NCBI RefSeq assembly: GCF_031877795.1
Contig: NC_133970.1
Coordinates: 47,622,828-47,686,827, forward strand
Length of the DNA: 64,000 bases
DNA from: Strix aluco
Lineage: Eukaryota > Chordata > Aves > Strigiformes > Strigidae
Direction: 5' to 3'
Part shown: positions 23,201 to 36,683 of the stretch, in pieces
Layout: every line of letters begins with the position of its first letter
How positions within the stretch are numbered: the first letter of the stretch is position 1
Program-made: the position numbers and the translations under genes
Notes under the pieces: model-generated
What the model saw: only the letters and a program-made list of their open reading frames with translations
Told to the model about the DNA's origin: nothing
Databases searched by the model: none

Positions 23201-24957
23201 GACATTGAAGCTTGAAGCTCTGAGTTGATAAGGGAAATTTCTTTAAACAGTAGCGAGAATTATCTTTTTACCATTTTTTTTTTGTCAGTGTGTTCAAGCA
23301 AGACAGCAAGACAAACAATGTTCCTGTGTTGTCCCTTTTCTACAAATCAGTGTTCTGCTTTCTGCTTATTTTTCTGGAAGCATATTATTAAAAATATACA
23401 TGCGATAAGCCACCAAAACCAAGGTAAATGTGTTTTCTATCTGTTGCCGCAGAAACAGCCCCATAATTAGGAGAGTATAACCCATCATGGTAGAATCTCC
23501 TCTTTATTAGTGAGAGTCTACCTGTATCAGGGTCAATCAAGCATGTGGTAACCTCTGAAGGAATAAATTGTCCCACCATCATTCCTGCTACCAAAGTCTT
23601 ATTTGATCTTGAGCTTTCCTCTTCCTGTGTTGTCACTGGTAGACTCAGAGTTCACCACATTTCTTCTGCTATTTAAAGAACTTCTTGGGCTGGTACATTA
23701 TTTTAAGCCTGCCTCTGTATTCTTTAAAATGCCAACAGGAAGCACTTACCCTACACAAATCTTAATAACTTCACAGTTCTCAGTTCATACAGAGACCAGA
23801 TTTGCCACATTACATATATAAACAAGATTAGGTTTGAAAACAGAGGACTCTGGACCACATATCATTTTCCTTTTCTGCCCACTCTTCAAACACACTTTCC
23901 ATATTTCCCTGCTACAACTGCTTGGTAAAGTCCTTGAATACAACTTGGGATGTGGCATGTGTATCATGCTGAAAAGATTGTGTTGTTGCAAGGGACGCAG
24001 ATATGATCAAGGAGCACAAAAACTGTAACTTCTGAGAGCAGACTTGTGTTGTGCCAAGACCATTTGAGTCCAACACTTGCAGAGTTATTTCACCCATATA
24101 CACCTCCACCTCTTAGGGATTGCCAAGATCTCCCTTAAACTATCCGAGATGTTCTGCCACATTCATTCTGTTTCTGCTCAGTAAGAAGACTGTTACACCC
24201 TCATATCAGGGCCCCAAAAATGATTTTGCTCTAAATCATTTTCACAGGATCTCTTTTCTCCTGCTGAGTCTAAACAAATAGAATGTCAACTTATTTGAAA
24301 GTTTTATGAAAACTATTTTTCCTATCAAATAGGCAGAATTATGACTTATTATTTATCTGATGAATTTGCAAGGGAAAGGCTATGGAAAGCATCTAAGGTC
24401 ACTGACAAAAGCCAGCGGGGCTCCTCAGTGCTATGTGTCCTGGATCACAGGCTGCCTCTTTTGAGAAAGAGGCTCAGCCTACATGCACAAGATTTCTCTC
24501 AAGCATGAAATAGTAGGAGGATATAGGCCAGGTGTTTACCAAACACACTTGGTTATGAACATCCTACAAATGAAAGAAAATCTAATTAACTCTTATTCAT
24601 CCTTGCTATTAAATTGGTTTTCTCCTTGGCTTTTTTAACCTTCTGCATCTATGACATTTAAAATAAAATGTAAAAAAAAAAGATCAGCTGAACCCAAACC
24701 AAGTTGCTGGTAGCCCATCCCTGACTTGGAAAGAAGCCAAAGCAAGCTGGCTTATGGGTGTGCAAACAAATATCAGTAACAATGCCTAGGGTTGAGCCAG
24801 GATAAATTTTCGCCTAACTCTCTCATGATGTCATCATGAGTTAATTTCTGAATCTCAATTAATTCATGCTGTAATGAATTATGTTGCAGATTGCTTGTTT
24901 ACTTGAGGCAATTCAGAGTCACCCTCTTAAGGGCGAGTACAATTGACTGGTAGCTGT
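20248..24957. other. No gene recognised; contains G14 run and GC-rich patch
   Basis: Unique-looking DNA. A run of 14 G lies at 21816-21829, followed to about 22260 by a GC-richer patch with a 108-codon antisense ORF (21923-22249) of no recognised similarity. Another unrecognised antisense ORF lies at 23388-23636. No LTR ends with duplications were found here. Confidence 0.5.
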
Positions 24958-24962
24958 AATTC

Positions 24963-25724
24963 TGTTCTGCTGATCAAGGATGCCAATTAAACTCAGGCAT
25001 CAGAGTGAAAAGAGTAGGCTGATTTCACTACCAATAATTAAAAGATACTACTAAGTACTACAAAAATAAGCAGTAAGAAAAATACAGAATAGTACAAGTA
25101 CACTTACTTATTACTATATATAATTAAACAAGGCGAATGCGCCTAATCATTACTACACAATGGGGTGCTAATATCCAGATCCACAATCGCTGGGGAGCCC
25201 CAGTTGCAGCGAGTACCTTTCCCTGCAAGTGGGAAGTCCTACGCGATGCATCCATCTGTAGGTGAGGCATCCAAAGTTGCAGCAAGCGGGTCCAGTCTTA
25301 TATATCCAAATCAGCAAGCCAAAATAACTGGCACTTTTCTTTGAGCGGAAACATCTGGTTTCATCCTCCTGTTGAGTTCCACCCGGAGCCTGGCCAGGGC
25401 TCGAGGGGGAAAACCAAGGGAGTTTCTAACAAGGTCAAACACTTGGGTTCTTAATCCTATCTTAAACACTGCTAAACAAAGAAAATTGGATACACATTCT
25501 CACAGAGTTTCATCCTTATTACTAATTACATTTTGTCTAAGCTACATTTTTCACTAGTGACTAGTAAGCCTATATATTTCATTAATGATCAAATACTAAT
25601 ATTAATGCTAAAGGTAATACAGATTTTACTAATTAACAATTACTAATAATGGATAACATTTAGTTATAAAGTTCATCTAGACGTCAACTTGTTTCAGGCC
25701 TGTTATTCAGGCCTTAGCACTACA
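24963..25724 (-). mobile_element. Antisense solo LTR, family G, copy 1
   Basis: A 762-bp LTR is bounded by TGTTCTGCTGATC and TTAGCACTACA, with perfect flanking duplication aattc (24958-24962 and 25725-25729). It is homologous to the plus-strand solo LTR at 58039-58901 and to the fragment at 59586-60035. It lies within or beside the class II env fragment to its right. Confidence 0.88.
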
Positions 25725-25838
25725 AATTCAGATCTACATCTCAAAGAAAAAATTACTGTAAGCTTATGGCTAGATACATTGGCCATAGATAGACAACTAA
25801 AATAGTGAGGATCTGTAATGATGATCTGATATCAGCCA

Positions 25839-26489
25839 CTACTGTTGCTTATTCGTGCCTCTTTTCCAGCCAACAAAATATATGGATGAGTTGCACAGAT
25901 GGTCTAAAATACAGGTGCTGTTGTGGCTGCACACATGCACCCCCTCCTCCTGTGGACATACACACAGGGGGGCATCCGCATACAATGTTATATTGGCAAC
26001 ATTCAAACAATATGACTGATTCTCTGTGTCTTGAGGAGGAAGCCAAGCCCCTCCAGTCCACTGTGTGTCGTTATTGGCTACCGGTACATTGGGATCCCAC
26101 CAACTTACCGGGGCAAAAAATGGTGGGTCGATGATGTGTGTCCAATATACGTGACCAGCTGCTCCCAGCAAAAATAACAAACCTATACTTACCACTGAGT
26201 TGGTTGAAACAAGGGCCAAATAGGCAAGAAAGGTATTTTCTGGCATTGGCATCACTCCTACCCATGTCATCATGTCTTCTGCTTTCTGTTGTAGTTGTTT
26301 TAGACTGCCCCAAGTGATAGCTGCAGTCACCGAGTTCCTAGGGGAATGTAGCCTGCCTGTCGATTCCTGCATCGTCAGTTGAGAGATCTGTGGCATCAGG
26401 TTGGAGGGTTGATCCTTCCAGCTCATGATATGGCTTGACTTTCCTTGCCGGTATCCACCGAGGACCTGTGGGCGACAAAACACAAGCAT
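25839..26489 (-). pseudogene. Class II (HERV-K-like) env N-terminal fragment
   Basis: A 216-codon open frame overlaps the integrase end in another frame, as env does in betaretroviruses. It has a hydrophobic stretch (VVSIGLLFLLGAAG) that fits the long signal peptide of this class. Surface-protein-like sequence follows, with WWDPNVPV, several Cys and N-glycosylation sites (NDT, NQS, NIT, NST, NSS). It stops at 25839. Env-like sequence may continue as far as about 24790 beyond the LTR, but I cannot align it. The transmembrane subunit is not identified. Confidence 0.7.
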
Positions 26490-26955
26490 ACGCCCTCCCC
26501 CATACCAGCAGATCTACTGGCCCTCTCCAGGTTGGGTCTCCTTCAGGATCCTTATACAAGACCCACGGTTTAATTGTAGAGTCTGTTGTGGTGCTAAAAT
26601 GACGTTCTGCTGCTGTCAAGGCAAAACTATTTCTGTTTAAAAAATTAAGAGTATATAAAGCCATTGCCAGTTGATTATGTGGTGTGTCCAGAGAATTCCC
26701 CCTTCTTTGTTTTAAAATCAGGGCTTTTAGTGTAGCATGTGCACATTCGACTACTGCCTGTCCTGTGGGGTTATGAGGAATACCTGTCTTATGCCGAATC
26801 CCCCATTGCTGCAAAAATAGTTGTATTTTCCGAGCTGTGTAGCCAGGCCTGTTATTGGTTTTAATTTCTTTCGTACCCCCATGTTGGCAAAACAGCTCAA
26901 CCAATGACTCTGTATGTGTATGGCCTTTTCTCCAGAGGCTGCAGTGTCATTTATG
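26338..26955 (-). pseudogene. Class II integrase fragment
   Basis: An open frame from about 26904 encodes the integrase core and C-terminal domain. It has the second catalytic Asp region altered (IKTNNRPGY, where Asp-Asn-Gly is usual) and the Glu region GIPHNPTGQAVVECAHATLK, with Cys next to the Glu. It ends in the DNA-binding domain. A frame change near 26912 links upstream residues (ASGEKAIH) that extend it to about 26955. Sequence before that is lost. It is related to, but distinct from, the integrase of provirus Q at 60.0-60.6 kb. Confidence 0.75.
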
Positions 26956-28443
26956 TTTTGTATTGGCTATCTTTAGGCATCTTTTGCAGTAAGAACACTG
27001 ACCTAAGGCATTTCCATGCACTTGGAGATCAGAGATTCAGTTATGAGAGCCAAATGCTCAAGGACAAGGCAATGTGTGACTTTGAAGTGTCTAAGAAAGT
27101 AGCAAATATTGGAAGCCAGGCTTTGTAAAAACTGAATCAAAGACCCTCTAGCCTCAGGTCTGTTTCTCTCAGTAGGCATGGAAAAATAGCTCAAAGCAAC
27201 TGGAACAGAGTAATTTCCTGCAAACTAATATTCAAAACTGTAAACCTACACACATGTAATGTTGCTATGTGTATGGCCCTCTTGCCTATAAAGGTAAAAG
27301 TACTGTGTGTTAAGGATAAGACTGACAGAAAATGGTACAGATGCTGTTTAGAGTACAGGAAGAAATATGATGAAATAGGTCATTATTTGGCTATTAACTA
27401 TAAAATACAGGGATCAAAAATGTTGAAAACAGATTATTTCTCCCTCTGTATATTGATGAATAAAAGGTTACCCAAGGTTTTTTATGCATTTGGCTCAAGG
27501 ATGCTGCAATATGAGAACATCCTATATGACTCTTCTATAGCAGCTAACCAAGTAAAAAAGAAGTGAGATGGAACTTTCTGTACAAGGACATTTTACTGGA
27601 ATCATTCGGAAGCTTATGAATATACTCAGGTTTCCTTGGGAGGTTCCCTCTGTGTTAGATATGTTGCTGCAGGCATCATCTCTCAAACAAATGAACTTTG
27701 AACAACTTAAGATTTCAAACTTCAGAAAAGGTTTTTGACCCCTTTAGAAGTTCAGGGTCATGTCATCATAGTGATTTCTATGTGAGTTGATAGGCTTTTA
27801 CAAAATATGCTCTAAATTTCTGTTTATTTTTTAAAAGAAAGAAACAGCATAAACATAATTTAATAAACCTTTGACAATAACAATCTTGCTAATAATCTTC
27901 ATGTGTAATATGAGTATCTTTATAAGTCCACAGTTCATCTTTTTGCATACCTCCACATGTGGCTTTTCAGACATTCAAGCTGGCAACTGTCTGTGTTGTT
28001 AAATCAAAAACAATTCAAAACTTCCTATCTTATTCTGAGCCTTCATCTATGAAAACCACTAGTGTAATTCTTTCCTTGATTCCAATGAAAAGCATATGGA
28101 AATCGCCGAATGCTGAAACCCAAGTCTGTCATGATCAAATTATGCTTCTCAGAAGTCAATGAAAAAGCATTCTTAAAAATTCACAAACAGAAGAGTATGA
28201 TTGTTGCTAAAAAAGTTTTAACTAACCGAAGCACCTCAGCACATTTTTATAAATGATTTTTAGCTCTCATTCTGCATTAACATTTCTAGAGGTACATCAA
28301 GGTCTACACGGTCTCTGTAATATAATTTGGACATTAAATTATTTTTAATTAAAATAAAATACACATCCCTTACTCTAATATGAAAGCGGTTGCATTCAGA
28401 AGTTGGTGACAGGGGTATTTGAGTATATTTGCCCCTCTTAAAG
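26956..28443. other. No gene recognised
   Basis: AT-rich DNA with short ORFs only. No repeat or RNA gene identified. Confidence 0.5.
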
Positions 28444-29960
28444 AAAATAAAAGACAATAAAAATGTTTATATAAATGCATTCACAACAAAAGGAGGGCTA
28501 AGGAGAATCTCCATCCTTTACTGGATGCAGGGGGAAACATATTGACTGAGGAAAAGGCTGAGGTACTTAATGCCTTCTTTGCGTTAGTCTTTAATAGTAA
28601 GACCAATTGTTCTCAGCATACCCAGCCCAAACAGCTGGAAGACAGAGATGGGAAGCAGAACGAAGCTCCTATAATCCAAGGGGAAATGGTTAGCGATCTG
28701 CTACACCACTTAGACACACATAAGTCTATGGGGCTGGATGGGATCCATCCAAGAGTACTGAGGGAGCTGGCAGAAGTGCTCAAGCCACTTTCAATCATTT
28801 ATCAGCAGTCCTGGCTAACCAGGGAGGTCCCAGCTGACTGGAGGTTAGCAAATGTGACACCCATCTACAAGAAGGGCTGGAAGGAGGATCTGGGGAACTA
28901 CTCTTCACTGGGTAAAAAACTGGCTCGATGTCCAGTTGTGGTGAATGGAGTTAATCCAGTTGGTGGCCAGTCACAAGTGGTGTTCCCCAGGGCTCAGTAT
29001 TGGGGACAGTTCTGTTTAATATCTTCATCAATGATCTGGATGAGGGGATGAAGTACACCCTCAGGAAGTTTGCAGACGACACCAAGTTCAGTGGGAGTGT
29101 TGGTCTGCTTGAGGATAGGAAGGTTCTACAGAGGGATCTGGACAGGCTGGATCAATGGGCTGAGGCCAATTGTATGAGGTTCAAGAAGGCTCAGTGCCGG
29201 GTCCTGCACTTGGGCCACAACAACCCCATGCAACACTACGGGCTTGGGGAAGAGTACCTGGAAAGCTGCCTGGCAGAAAAGAACCTGGGGGGGTTGGTCA
29301 ACAGCTGGTGGAATATGAGCCAGCAGTGTGCCCAGGTGGCCAAGAAAGCCAATAGCATCCTGGCTTGTATCAGGAACAGTGTGGCCAGCAGGACTAGGGA
29401 AGCAATTTTCCCCCTGTACTCGGCACTGGTGAGGCCGCACCTCGATTACTGTGTTCAGTTTTGGGCCCCTCAGTACAAGAAAGACATTGAGGTGCTGGAG
29501 CATGTCTGAGGAAGGGCAATGAAGCTGGTGAAGGGCCTAGAGCACAAGTCCTATGAGGAGCGGCTGAGGGAACTGTGGTTGTTTAGTCTGGAGAAAAGGA
29601 GGCTCGGGAGATCTTATTGCTCTCTACAACTACCTGAAAGGAGGTTGCAGTGAGGTGGGTGTCGGTCTCTTCTCCCAAGTAACAAGTGATAGGACAAGAG
29701 GAAACGGCCTCAAGTTGGTCCAGGGGAGGTTTAGATTGGATATTAGGGAAATGTTTCTTCACCGAAAGGGTTGTCAAGCATTGGAACAGGCTGCCCAGGG
29801 AGGTGGTTGAGTCACCATCCCTGGAGGTATTTAAAAGATGTGTAGACATGGCGCTTAGGGACATGGTTTGGTGGTGGACTTGGCAGTGTTCAGTTAATGG
29901 TTGGACTTGATGATCTTAAGGGTCTTTTCAAACCTAAATGATTCTATGAATCTATGATTC
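28444..29960 (+). mobile_element. CR1 LINE, 5'-truncated with internal RT deletion
   Basis: The CR1 starts in the region between endonuclease and RT and ends with gattctatgaatctatgatt at about 29960. Coding pieces are listed separately. It aligns with the fragments at 7.4-8.6 kb and 8.9-12.1 kb. It is the most complete 3' CR1 end in the window. Confidence 0.9.
28542..29509 (+). pseudogene. CR1 ORF2 remnant lacking RT motif A
   Basis: Two overlapping frames, 28542-29051 and 29000-29509. The first carries the pre-RT and early RT residues (DGIHPRVLRELAE, VTPIYKKG) up to about DLGNYS. It then jumps to sequence that normally follows motif A, so roughly 85-90 codons including the first catalytic Asp are missing near 28905. 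The second has the catalytic KFADDTKF motif and the thumb through [15 protein letters not shown]. The frame change is near 29010. Confidence 0.85.
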
Positions 29961-32082
29961 TTTTGTTCTCTAACTGTTTCTTCTCACCTGGTTTTTTTTG
30001 TGCAAGCATTTCCATATTGTTTCAGAGGGAGGATCTCAACTCTGAACTGTTGGCTTGTGCTTGCAGTTCCAATAGAAACAAATAAGTATGGTGGGTGCCT
30101 TTAACCTTTAAAATTCAGATCCTTATCTTTACACTGACTATACATGTTGGGCTATGCTCAGTGACAAAGACACAGCCATATTTTATAACAAAATTTGGGA
30201 ACCTCTGGCTTTGCAAAGCCCTGACCATTGTCCTCAGAATAATCCTCCACCTTTCCCCTTTAACCACTAGACCCTCATGCTTTCCATTAGTTTCCAATAC
30301 AGAAATTGCCTGTGAAAATTATTTCTCATGCCATATACCCTGACACTTCAAAATTGTTTGAGTGAAGAATAAAAAAACCCAAACCTCCTCAAATTTGCAT
30401 ACTTGCACAAGACTTATTTGTAGATGAACACTGGACACTGTGTATTTAAGTGTAAGTTTTCAGGTTGGTTGCCTGCTCTTTATTGTGTAGTAGTAATCAT
30501 TTGGGATAAAAGTGAAACCATTTTGGACACCGAGCAACTGTTCAGTATTCAGTAGTTATACTTTGTATCTAGGATACTTCTAAGATGCATTTATCCTATC
30601 GTTTTATGTAGTTTTGTATGAGCTTTAGAAGTAATATTGCCTCTCCTGCCCCCCATTTCATTTGTGCAACTAACAAAATGCAGGCTGTTGTAGATGATTC
30701 CCATTCAGAGAAGAAAACAGTGGCAGACTCAGACCTTTTGTGATACAGTCTATTTTAGTTGCAAAGAAGCTAGTAAATCTGTATCCCTGGGTACGCCAGA
30801 ATTTAGGAGCTGGAATATCTTCCACTGCTCGTAATTCCCTCTTTCTTTCAGCCAGCAATCCCAGGAGTTCTCATCTAACTTTTTCTCAGGTGTTTGTGGC
30901 AAGTGCTTCTGAAGTGACATCTGGTATTTCCATAATACTTTCTCTTCCTGCTCATTTCTTTGTCTGTTGGCTATACAGACCTTCACAAATATATACCAGA
31001 AGAGTCCTCCTAACAAACCTTTGGGGTAGGAAAACATATCTTTGTTGAAACCAGCTTCTGCTGGTTTTTTACAAGGTAACAGTGGACTTGCACTTTCCCT
31101 GGACAATTTTTGGGTTTAGTTCTGCTATTGTGAAGTGGTGGAAACCTGGATAAATGTCTTAAGGATACTGAAACACCACAAGACAGTGCTGTGACTTCAC
31201 CTGGAAACAAAGAGCATAGTCTTCATATGTCTTTTTCAGACTTGTGAGATCAGCACCGAAAGACATGCATTGTAGGAATTCCAAGCTCTTGTAATCAAAA
31301 TCAATGTCAATAGGATCACACTTCAAAGACCACTGTGGAGGCAGAGACTGCTGATGTCTAAGGCAGCTCTACACACTTTCTTTTTTCTAGGTTTGGATAT
31401 GCACATCTCCTCTTACTCTTCACAAGCCATCAGCACTTCAGGTATTGCTGGATGAAGAAGTCATACAAAAATAGTGCAATGGAGGTCCTCTTCTGCTCAC
31501 AGATTCTTCATTATCTGACTAATTTTGGAGTATTTTGGATGCTATAGATTCAGTCTTCTGAACTGGTTAGGCTAAAATGTAAGAATAAATAAAATAAGAT
31601 TTTGAAGGTCACAAATAACATAGACTGAAAAGGTAAAATTTTATGGAATGTATCCCTTTGATAGAGTTAATTGCTGCCTCTCTGAGTTTCTAATAAATAT
31701 GGAGTTGTTTTATGTTCCTTAATAAAACTTAACAGTTACATAGCTTTATCTTTCCAAACTTCTAGAAGCAGTAAATGATGAGCTAAACACAAAGATAACC
31801 TTTCCTCTCTAATCTTTAGAGTCCCATATTTCCCATTTGTTTCCAGTATGGAGGCTTCCTTTGAAAGCTCTTTCTCTGTACAGAGCTGCAATTAGAGGAG
31901 AAAATTTAAGACATTTCTGGGAGGATATTTAGTGGGTCAGCTCTGCAGCTTGGGGTTTATCTCAAAAGGTAGGAATAGTATCACATTTGGTGAGTGACTG
32001 CTGCAGTCTGCAATGAGGACTAGCTCTCTGGAAATTTCTGTGACACCTGGGGCCACAGAGGGTAGTCCTCTGTAAGAAAGTG
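29961..32082. other. No gene recognised; one unexplained antisense ORF
   Basis: Unique DNA. An antisense ORF of 118 codons (30750-31106) has a Tyr/Trp/Phe-rich hydrophobic start and a charged end that read like protein, but I do not recognise it. No splice or repeat structure is evident. Confidence 0.45.
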
Positions 32083-32263
32083 TGTAAGGAACTGAAGAAA
32101 GAAATGCTTCAAACATTAATTACACAGAAAACCTCAAGGACAAGCTGTGGCCTTTGGATTAGTCAAAGGAATGTCACCCAAGGAATCAGGATTGTATTAA
32201 AGGATGCACCCCCCCACTCCCTTGCAGTTGCATTGTCAAACTCCTTAGACAAGCCTCAAAGGG

Positions 32264-33119
32264 TGGTGCAATTCTTACCCCTCCCCACCCATCCTTGTTG
32301 GGCTGCTTGGTGCTACGTGTGATTCCACCCACATCCCCCGAGCTATACACCAATCTGTGGAGATAAGGACTGATAACGTTAACAAGCCTGGCTCCTACCC
32401 CTCCCGATTGCTCGGAAATGGTTAAAATGGCCCATCAACTCCTAAGGGCCTGGCACACCTGTGCCTGGGATGTGGTCAAATGAGAACAATAACAGAGTCG
32501 CACATTAATCAAATTCTTGTGTAACTGCTGGAAGGCACCAGAAGGCATTTGACAAAAGTCAATTATCTTGGACCCTATAAATGGCGACCACCAGGGAGCC
32601 CCTTTGAGCTCTCCTGGATCGCAGCGGGCCTGTGACCAGCACCTCCCCTGAGCTGGGACGCCTCTCAGGTACCAAACCCTTAAGGTGTCGTCTGCTCCAG
32701 ACGGAAGGCCAGGGCGAAGTCCCCTGCTCGAGTCTCAATTATCGCCCGTTGAGGAATGCCAAGGCATTGGGAGTATTTGCTCTAAAGTCGAGAGGGAAAT
32801 TTTCCTTTGAGCTAGCTTCTCTTTCACCCGTCCTTTCTCTGTTTATTGGTGTGTGGCTATGTACTTCATTCTACTGGATCCAAATACTTTTGTTTCTCTG
32901 TGTGTTTGTCTGTTTTGTGTAAGCGCATGTATATATGTATAAATTAAGGTACCGTTAAGTAAGTTAGTGTGAATCTTGTCATTTTAGAATCTGTGAATAA
33001 GTCGCTTTTCTTTCTCTCAGCATTTCTAAATTATTTTGTAATGATAAATTGCTGTTAGTTATTAATAAATCTAGATTTCTTACTAAATCATTACCCTGTC
33101 AATACTTTCATCTGCAACA
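32264..33119 (+). promoter_or_regulatory. 5' LTR of provirus A and candidate primer site
   Basis: Begins TGGTGCAATTC (compare TGTGGTGGTGCAATTC in the 3' LTR) and ends CATCTGCAACA. It has TATA-like ctataaatgg near 32576 and AATAAA near 33063. The following aattgacgtagtcggcagga (33120-33139) is where a primer site should be. It does not start TGG and I cannot assign a tRNA. Confidence 0.8.
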
Positions 33120-33125
33120 AATTGA

Positions 33126-34595
33126 CGTAGTCGGCAGGATGACAACAAAATCACCGAATACTTACAAAAACATGGTATACAACCAAATCCCACCTTCCCA
33201 GAGGATTGGGCTTACAATAATTGGCACAACTGGGAAGAGGTAGAAAAACAGTTAACTATTGCTCGAGGTGCAACTACATTTGGAAAAAATAAAGGTATGA
33301 TTTGTAAAATGTTGGGAGTGTGCCTGGAAGCTGCCTGTCATGAACGAGAGAAGGTTAATCGTAAAATACAAAATTTACAAGATGAGATTACAGGGCACAA
33401 ATCCACCAATCTGCTGTTATCGATTAAAATAGAGCAGCTGCAACAGCAACTTAAGGAATCCCAACTGAAACAACAAAAACTGGGGGAACGTGTTGAAATG
33501 ATGCTAATGCAGTCTCCGAACCCCCCTGATATCGTTCAAATCAGAAAATTAATTGTGTCCCCTGAAGACTGGGATGGTAACATTTGGAGCAATACACATA
33601 ATGACGACTCAGACGAAAATAATTATTTTCAGCTGCCTGAGTCTCCCCCACTTGCAATTAGACCAATTATTAAAACAGAAGAAACAACAGGACCTCGGGG
33701 TGGTGTGAGAAGTCGCATCAGCAAAACAACCCCCTTTGATCCAATTCAAATAGCCCATTTACAAGATCGTTACGGCTGTAAGCCTGGAGAAACTGAAACT
33801 GAATACCTATGGACAGTGTCTCTAAACGGGGGAGATGAGAGACTGTTACTAGATGGCGATGAAGCCAGTGGTTATTTGGGTCCTGGTGTCTTTTTGGATG
33901 CTGGTCCCAACACCCCGAATGACCCCCACTCACTAACAAGCAGAGTGGCATATTGGGCTGGTGGCATTGATGCCTTAGAGAGAGGAGAACCTCTGTTAAT
34001 ACCTATCAAATCTCTAAATGAGCTCTCCACAGCTTTTACAAAGGCTGCCTGTATTCAAGCCATGCATCAGCGTCAGCCTACTGATGTTCCTCTTTCGGCA
34101 ACTGTAGCTCCTGCTATACTTAAAGTACTGATAAAAGGAGCCCCTGCCATGCTCAAACCTTTTCTCATTGCAAAACGGGATGAGATCCAGAGAGACTTAA
34201 ATTATAACAAATTGATAAATCTAACACAAACTGTTGGAAACAGTGGGGAAGAAGAATTAGAACCAAGAGTATTACCCACTTGGGCAACTTTAGTACATGA
34301 AACTGTAAATCATGCCCGAGAAATGGGATGGAGTGAAATTCCCAATGAAACAAAAAATATAGGTCGCACTGTTAGGCAAATTAAACAATTGCATCAAAAT
34401 AATTCTCAGGAACAAAACCCCTCTGACCGACAATCTAGGGGTCAGGAGTGGAGAAATGAACTGTGGAAGCAAGCATTGTCACTAGGAATTCCTAGAGCCG
34501 CGATTCAGAGACAGCCTACCGGCGTCATTCTGAGTCTAATTCAGGCATTTCAAAAAGGTATCGCTTCAAATGCTCCAACCCCCCCCCGTCCCTAG
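33126..34595 (+). pseudogene. gag of provirus A
   Basis: The frame is open from 33126. The first in-frame ATG is at 33297, giving 432 codons, but gag-like residues precede it, so the true start is lost or non-ATG. Residues about 15-75 from the ATG are a Gln/Leu-rich coiled coil. The middle is acidic, then a capsid-like region with TEYLWTVSLNGG and YLGPGVFLDAGP. The end is Pro-rich. No CCHC zinc knuckle is present, which is typical of spumaviruses and ERV-L rather than of classes I and II. It stops at TAG 34593-34595, followed by an A-rich stretch. pol lies in the same frame 100 bp on, with further stops between. Confidence 0.75.
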
Positions 34596-36683
34596 CTCCC
34601 AGAAAAAAAAAAAAAACAACAAAGATAACCCTTTCCTCCCTCAAGAGGATCAGTTGCAAAACACAAGATCAAAAAACTGATAAGGTCCGGACAGCAATTG
34701 GGCCTGCCAGTCCAGCAAGTAGAAGCTTATCAGTGGATAAATGAGAACGGCCCTTACATTTTAATTCCAGTTGGTCCTCAACAACAATTAATAAAATTTT
34801 TAATTGATACTGGTGCACAAATTTCAATAATTACACAGCGAGATGCCAATAAGCTAGGCATACGACCTGGCCGGCGAAAGGTTAAAATTACCGGAGTCAC
34901 AGGAATTAGCACTGTGTGCCAGACAGCAAAGGTTAATTTACGGCTCCCTGGTGCAAAACGTGTAACATCTCTTCGCTTTGCGATCAAGGAGCATTATGAA
35001 AATATCCTGGGTTTTGACGCATTGAACGGCCGGACCTGGCGTTTGCCAGACGGCAGTCTGTGGTCTTTTGGTTCAATTGCCAACCCCAGCCCTAATAAAA
35101 ATCAACAAACTGCCACAGTGCGTGTACTCCGTGCAGCTCCAGCACTTCCCAAATCAAAAATCACTAACGTCCCACAGTATCCAATTTCTGCTACAGCACG
35201 AACTGGAATTTCTGAAGTAATTGCGGACTTAGAAAAACGACAGATTATTTCCCGAACTCACTCCCCATACACTTCTCCTGTTTGGCCAGTCCGTAAACCA
35301 GACGGGAGGTGGCGTTTAACAGTCGATTATCGGCGTTTAAATGCCAGTACAGCCCCATTGACAGCGGCAGTCCCCAACATTGCAACTTTAACCGCTACAC
35401 TGCAAGCCGCCGCACATCCTTGGATGGCAGTGCTACATGTAAAAGACATGTTTTTCACGGTCCCTTTAAGGGAAAAAGATAAAGAAAAATTCGTGTTTAC
35501 ATGGGAAGGTATCCAATATACCTTTAACAGACTCCCACAGGGATATAAACACTCACCCACAATTGCCCATGCTGCACTTGCTGAACTTTTACAGACAGTT
35601 TCACTCCCTGCAGAGGTAAAACTATATCAGTATATAGAGGATATTCTAATTGGAGGAACCTCTCCTGGCAAGGTGGGAGAAGTGGCAGCAACAGTTTGGC
35701 AAACATTGCATGAAGCAAAAATTGAAATTCCACCTGAAAAATGTCAGGGACCAAGTAAAGAAGTGAAATTCCTGGGCACTTGGTGGATTGCTGGAAGTGC
35801 AGCAATCCCACCAGATACTCTAAATAAAATAGAACAATCAGAAATGCCCCAATCTAGAAAAGAATTACAACAGCTAATGGGCACTTTAGGATATTGGAGA
35901 AAACATGTACCTGGATTCTCCATCATTGCCTGCCCACTGTATTCACTTTTACGAAAAGGAAAATCGTGGAGATGGGATTCAGAACATGAAGAAGCAATTA
36001 AAACTCTAATACTGGAATTAAAAACATATCAATCCCTAGGACCTGTTCATCCTCTGACCCTATTATAGCAGAATGGGGTTTTGCAGAACATGGTACTTAT
36101 TGTAACTTATTTCAAATCGGCCCTGATGGGCCAAAGAGACCTTTGCTGTTTAGCTCAACTGCATTTAAAGAGACAGAACAAAGATATTCAGAGTGGGAAA
36201 AGGGTCTTTTGTCTCTAGTCCATGCAATTAAACAAGTTGAGAAAATACATCAAGAACAAGCTGTTCAGACCAGAGGTCCCTTTAATTTATTAGACACAAT
36301 CCTAAAAGGGACTGCTCCCCCAGAGGGAATTGCACAAAACCCTACAATTAGGAATTGGTATGCCTATCTAGTGGGTGTGACAGATGAAATGCAATTAACT
36401 GAAGGACACACAGAAGTTTCTAAATTGCAAATGCCTATTAATACTGACCCCCGGCATTACAACAACCATTCAAACCTTCACCAATTTTAGATGCACCTCC
36501 CTTCACTGAAGATTCTCCAACCGAGGGTGTCTGGTTTTCTGATGCCTCGGCAAAAAGAGTGGATGGTAAATGGCAATATAAAGCTGTTGCATTAGAAATC
36601 AAAACAGGCAAACAAGTTATTTAAGAGGGTGAGGCAGTGCCCAAGTAGGAGAATTAAGAACAGTTGTTTTGGCAGCACAAAAT

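Noticed and set aside
23388-23636. 82-codon antisense ORF
   Set aside because: No recognised similarity or retroviral context; too short to support on its own.
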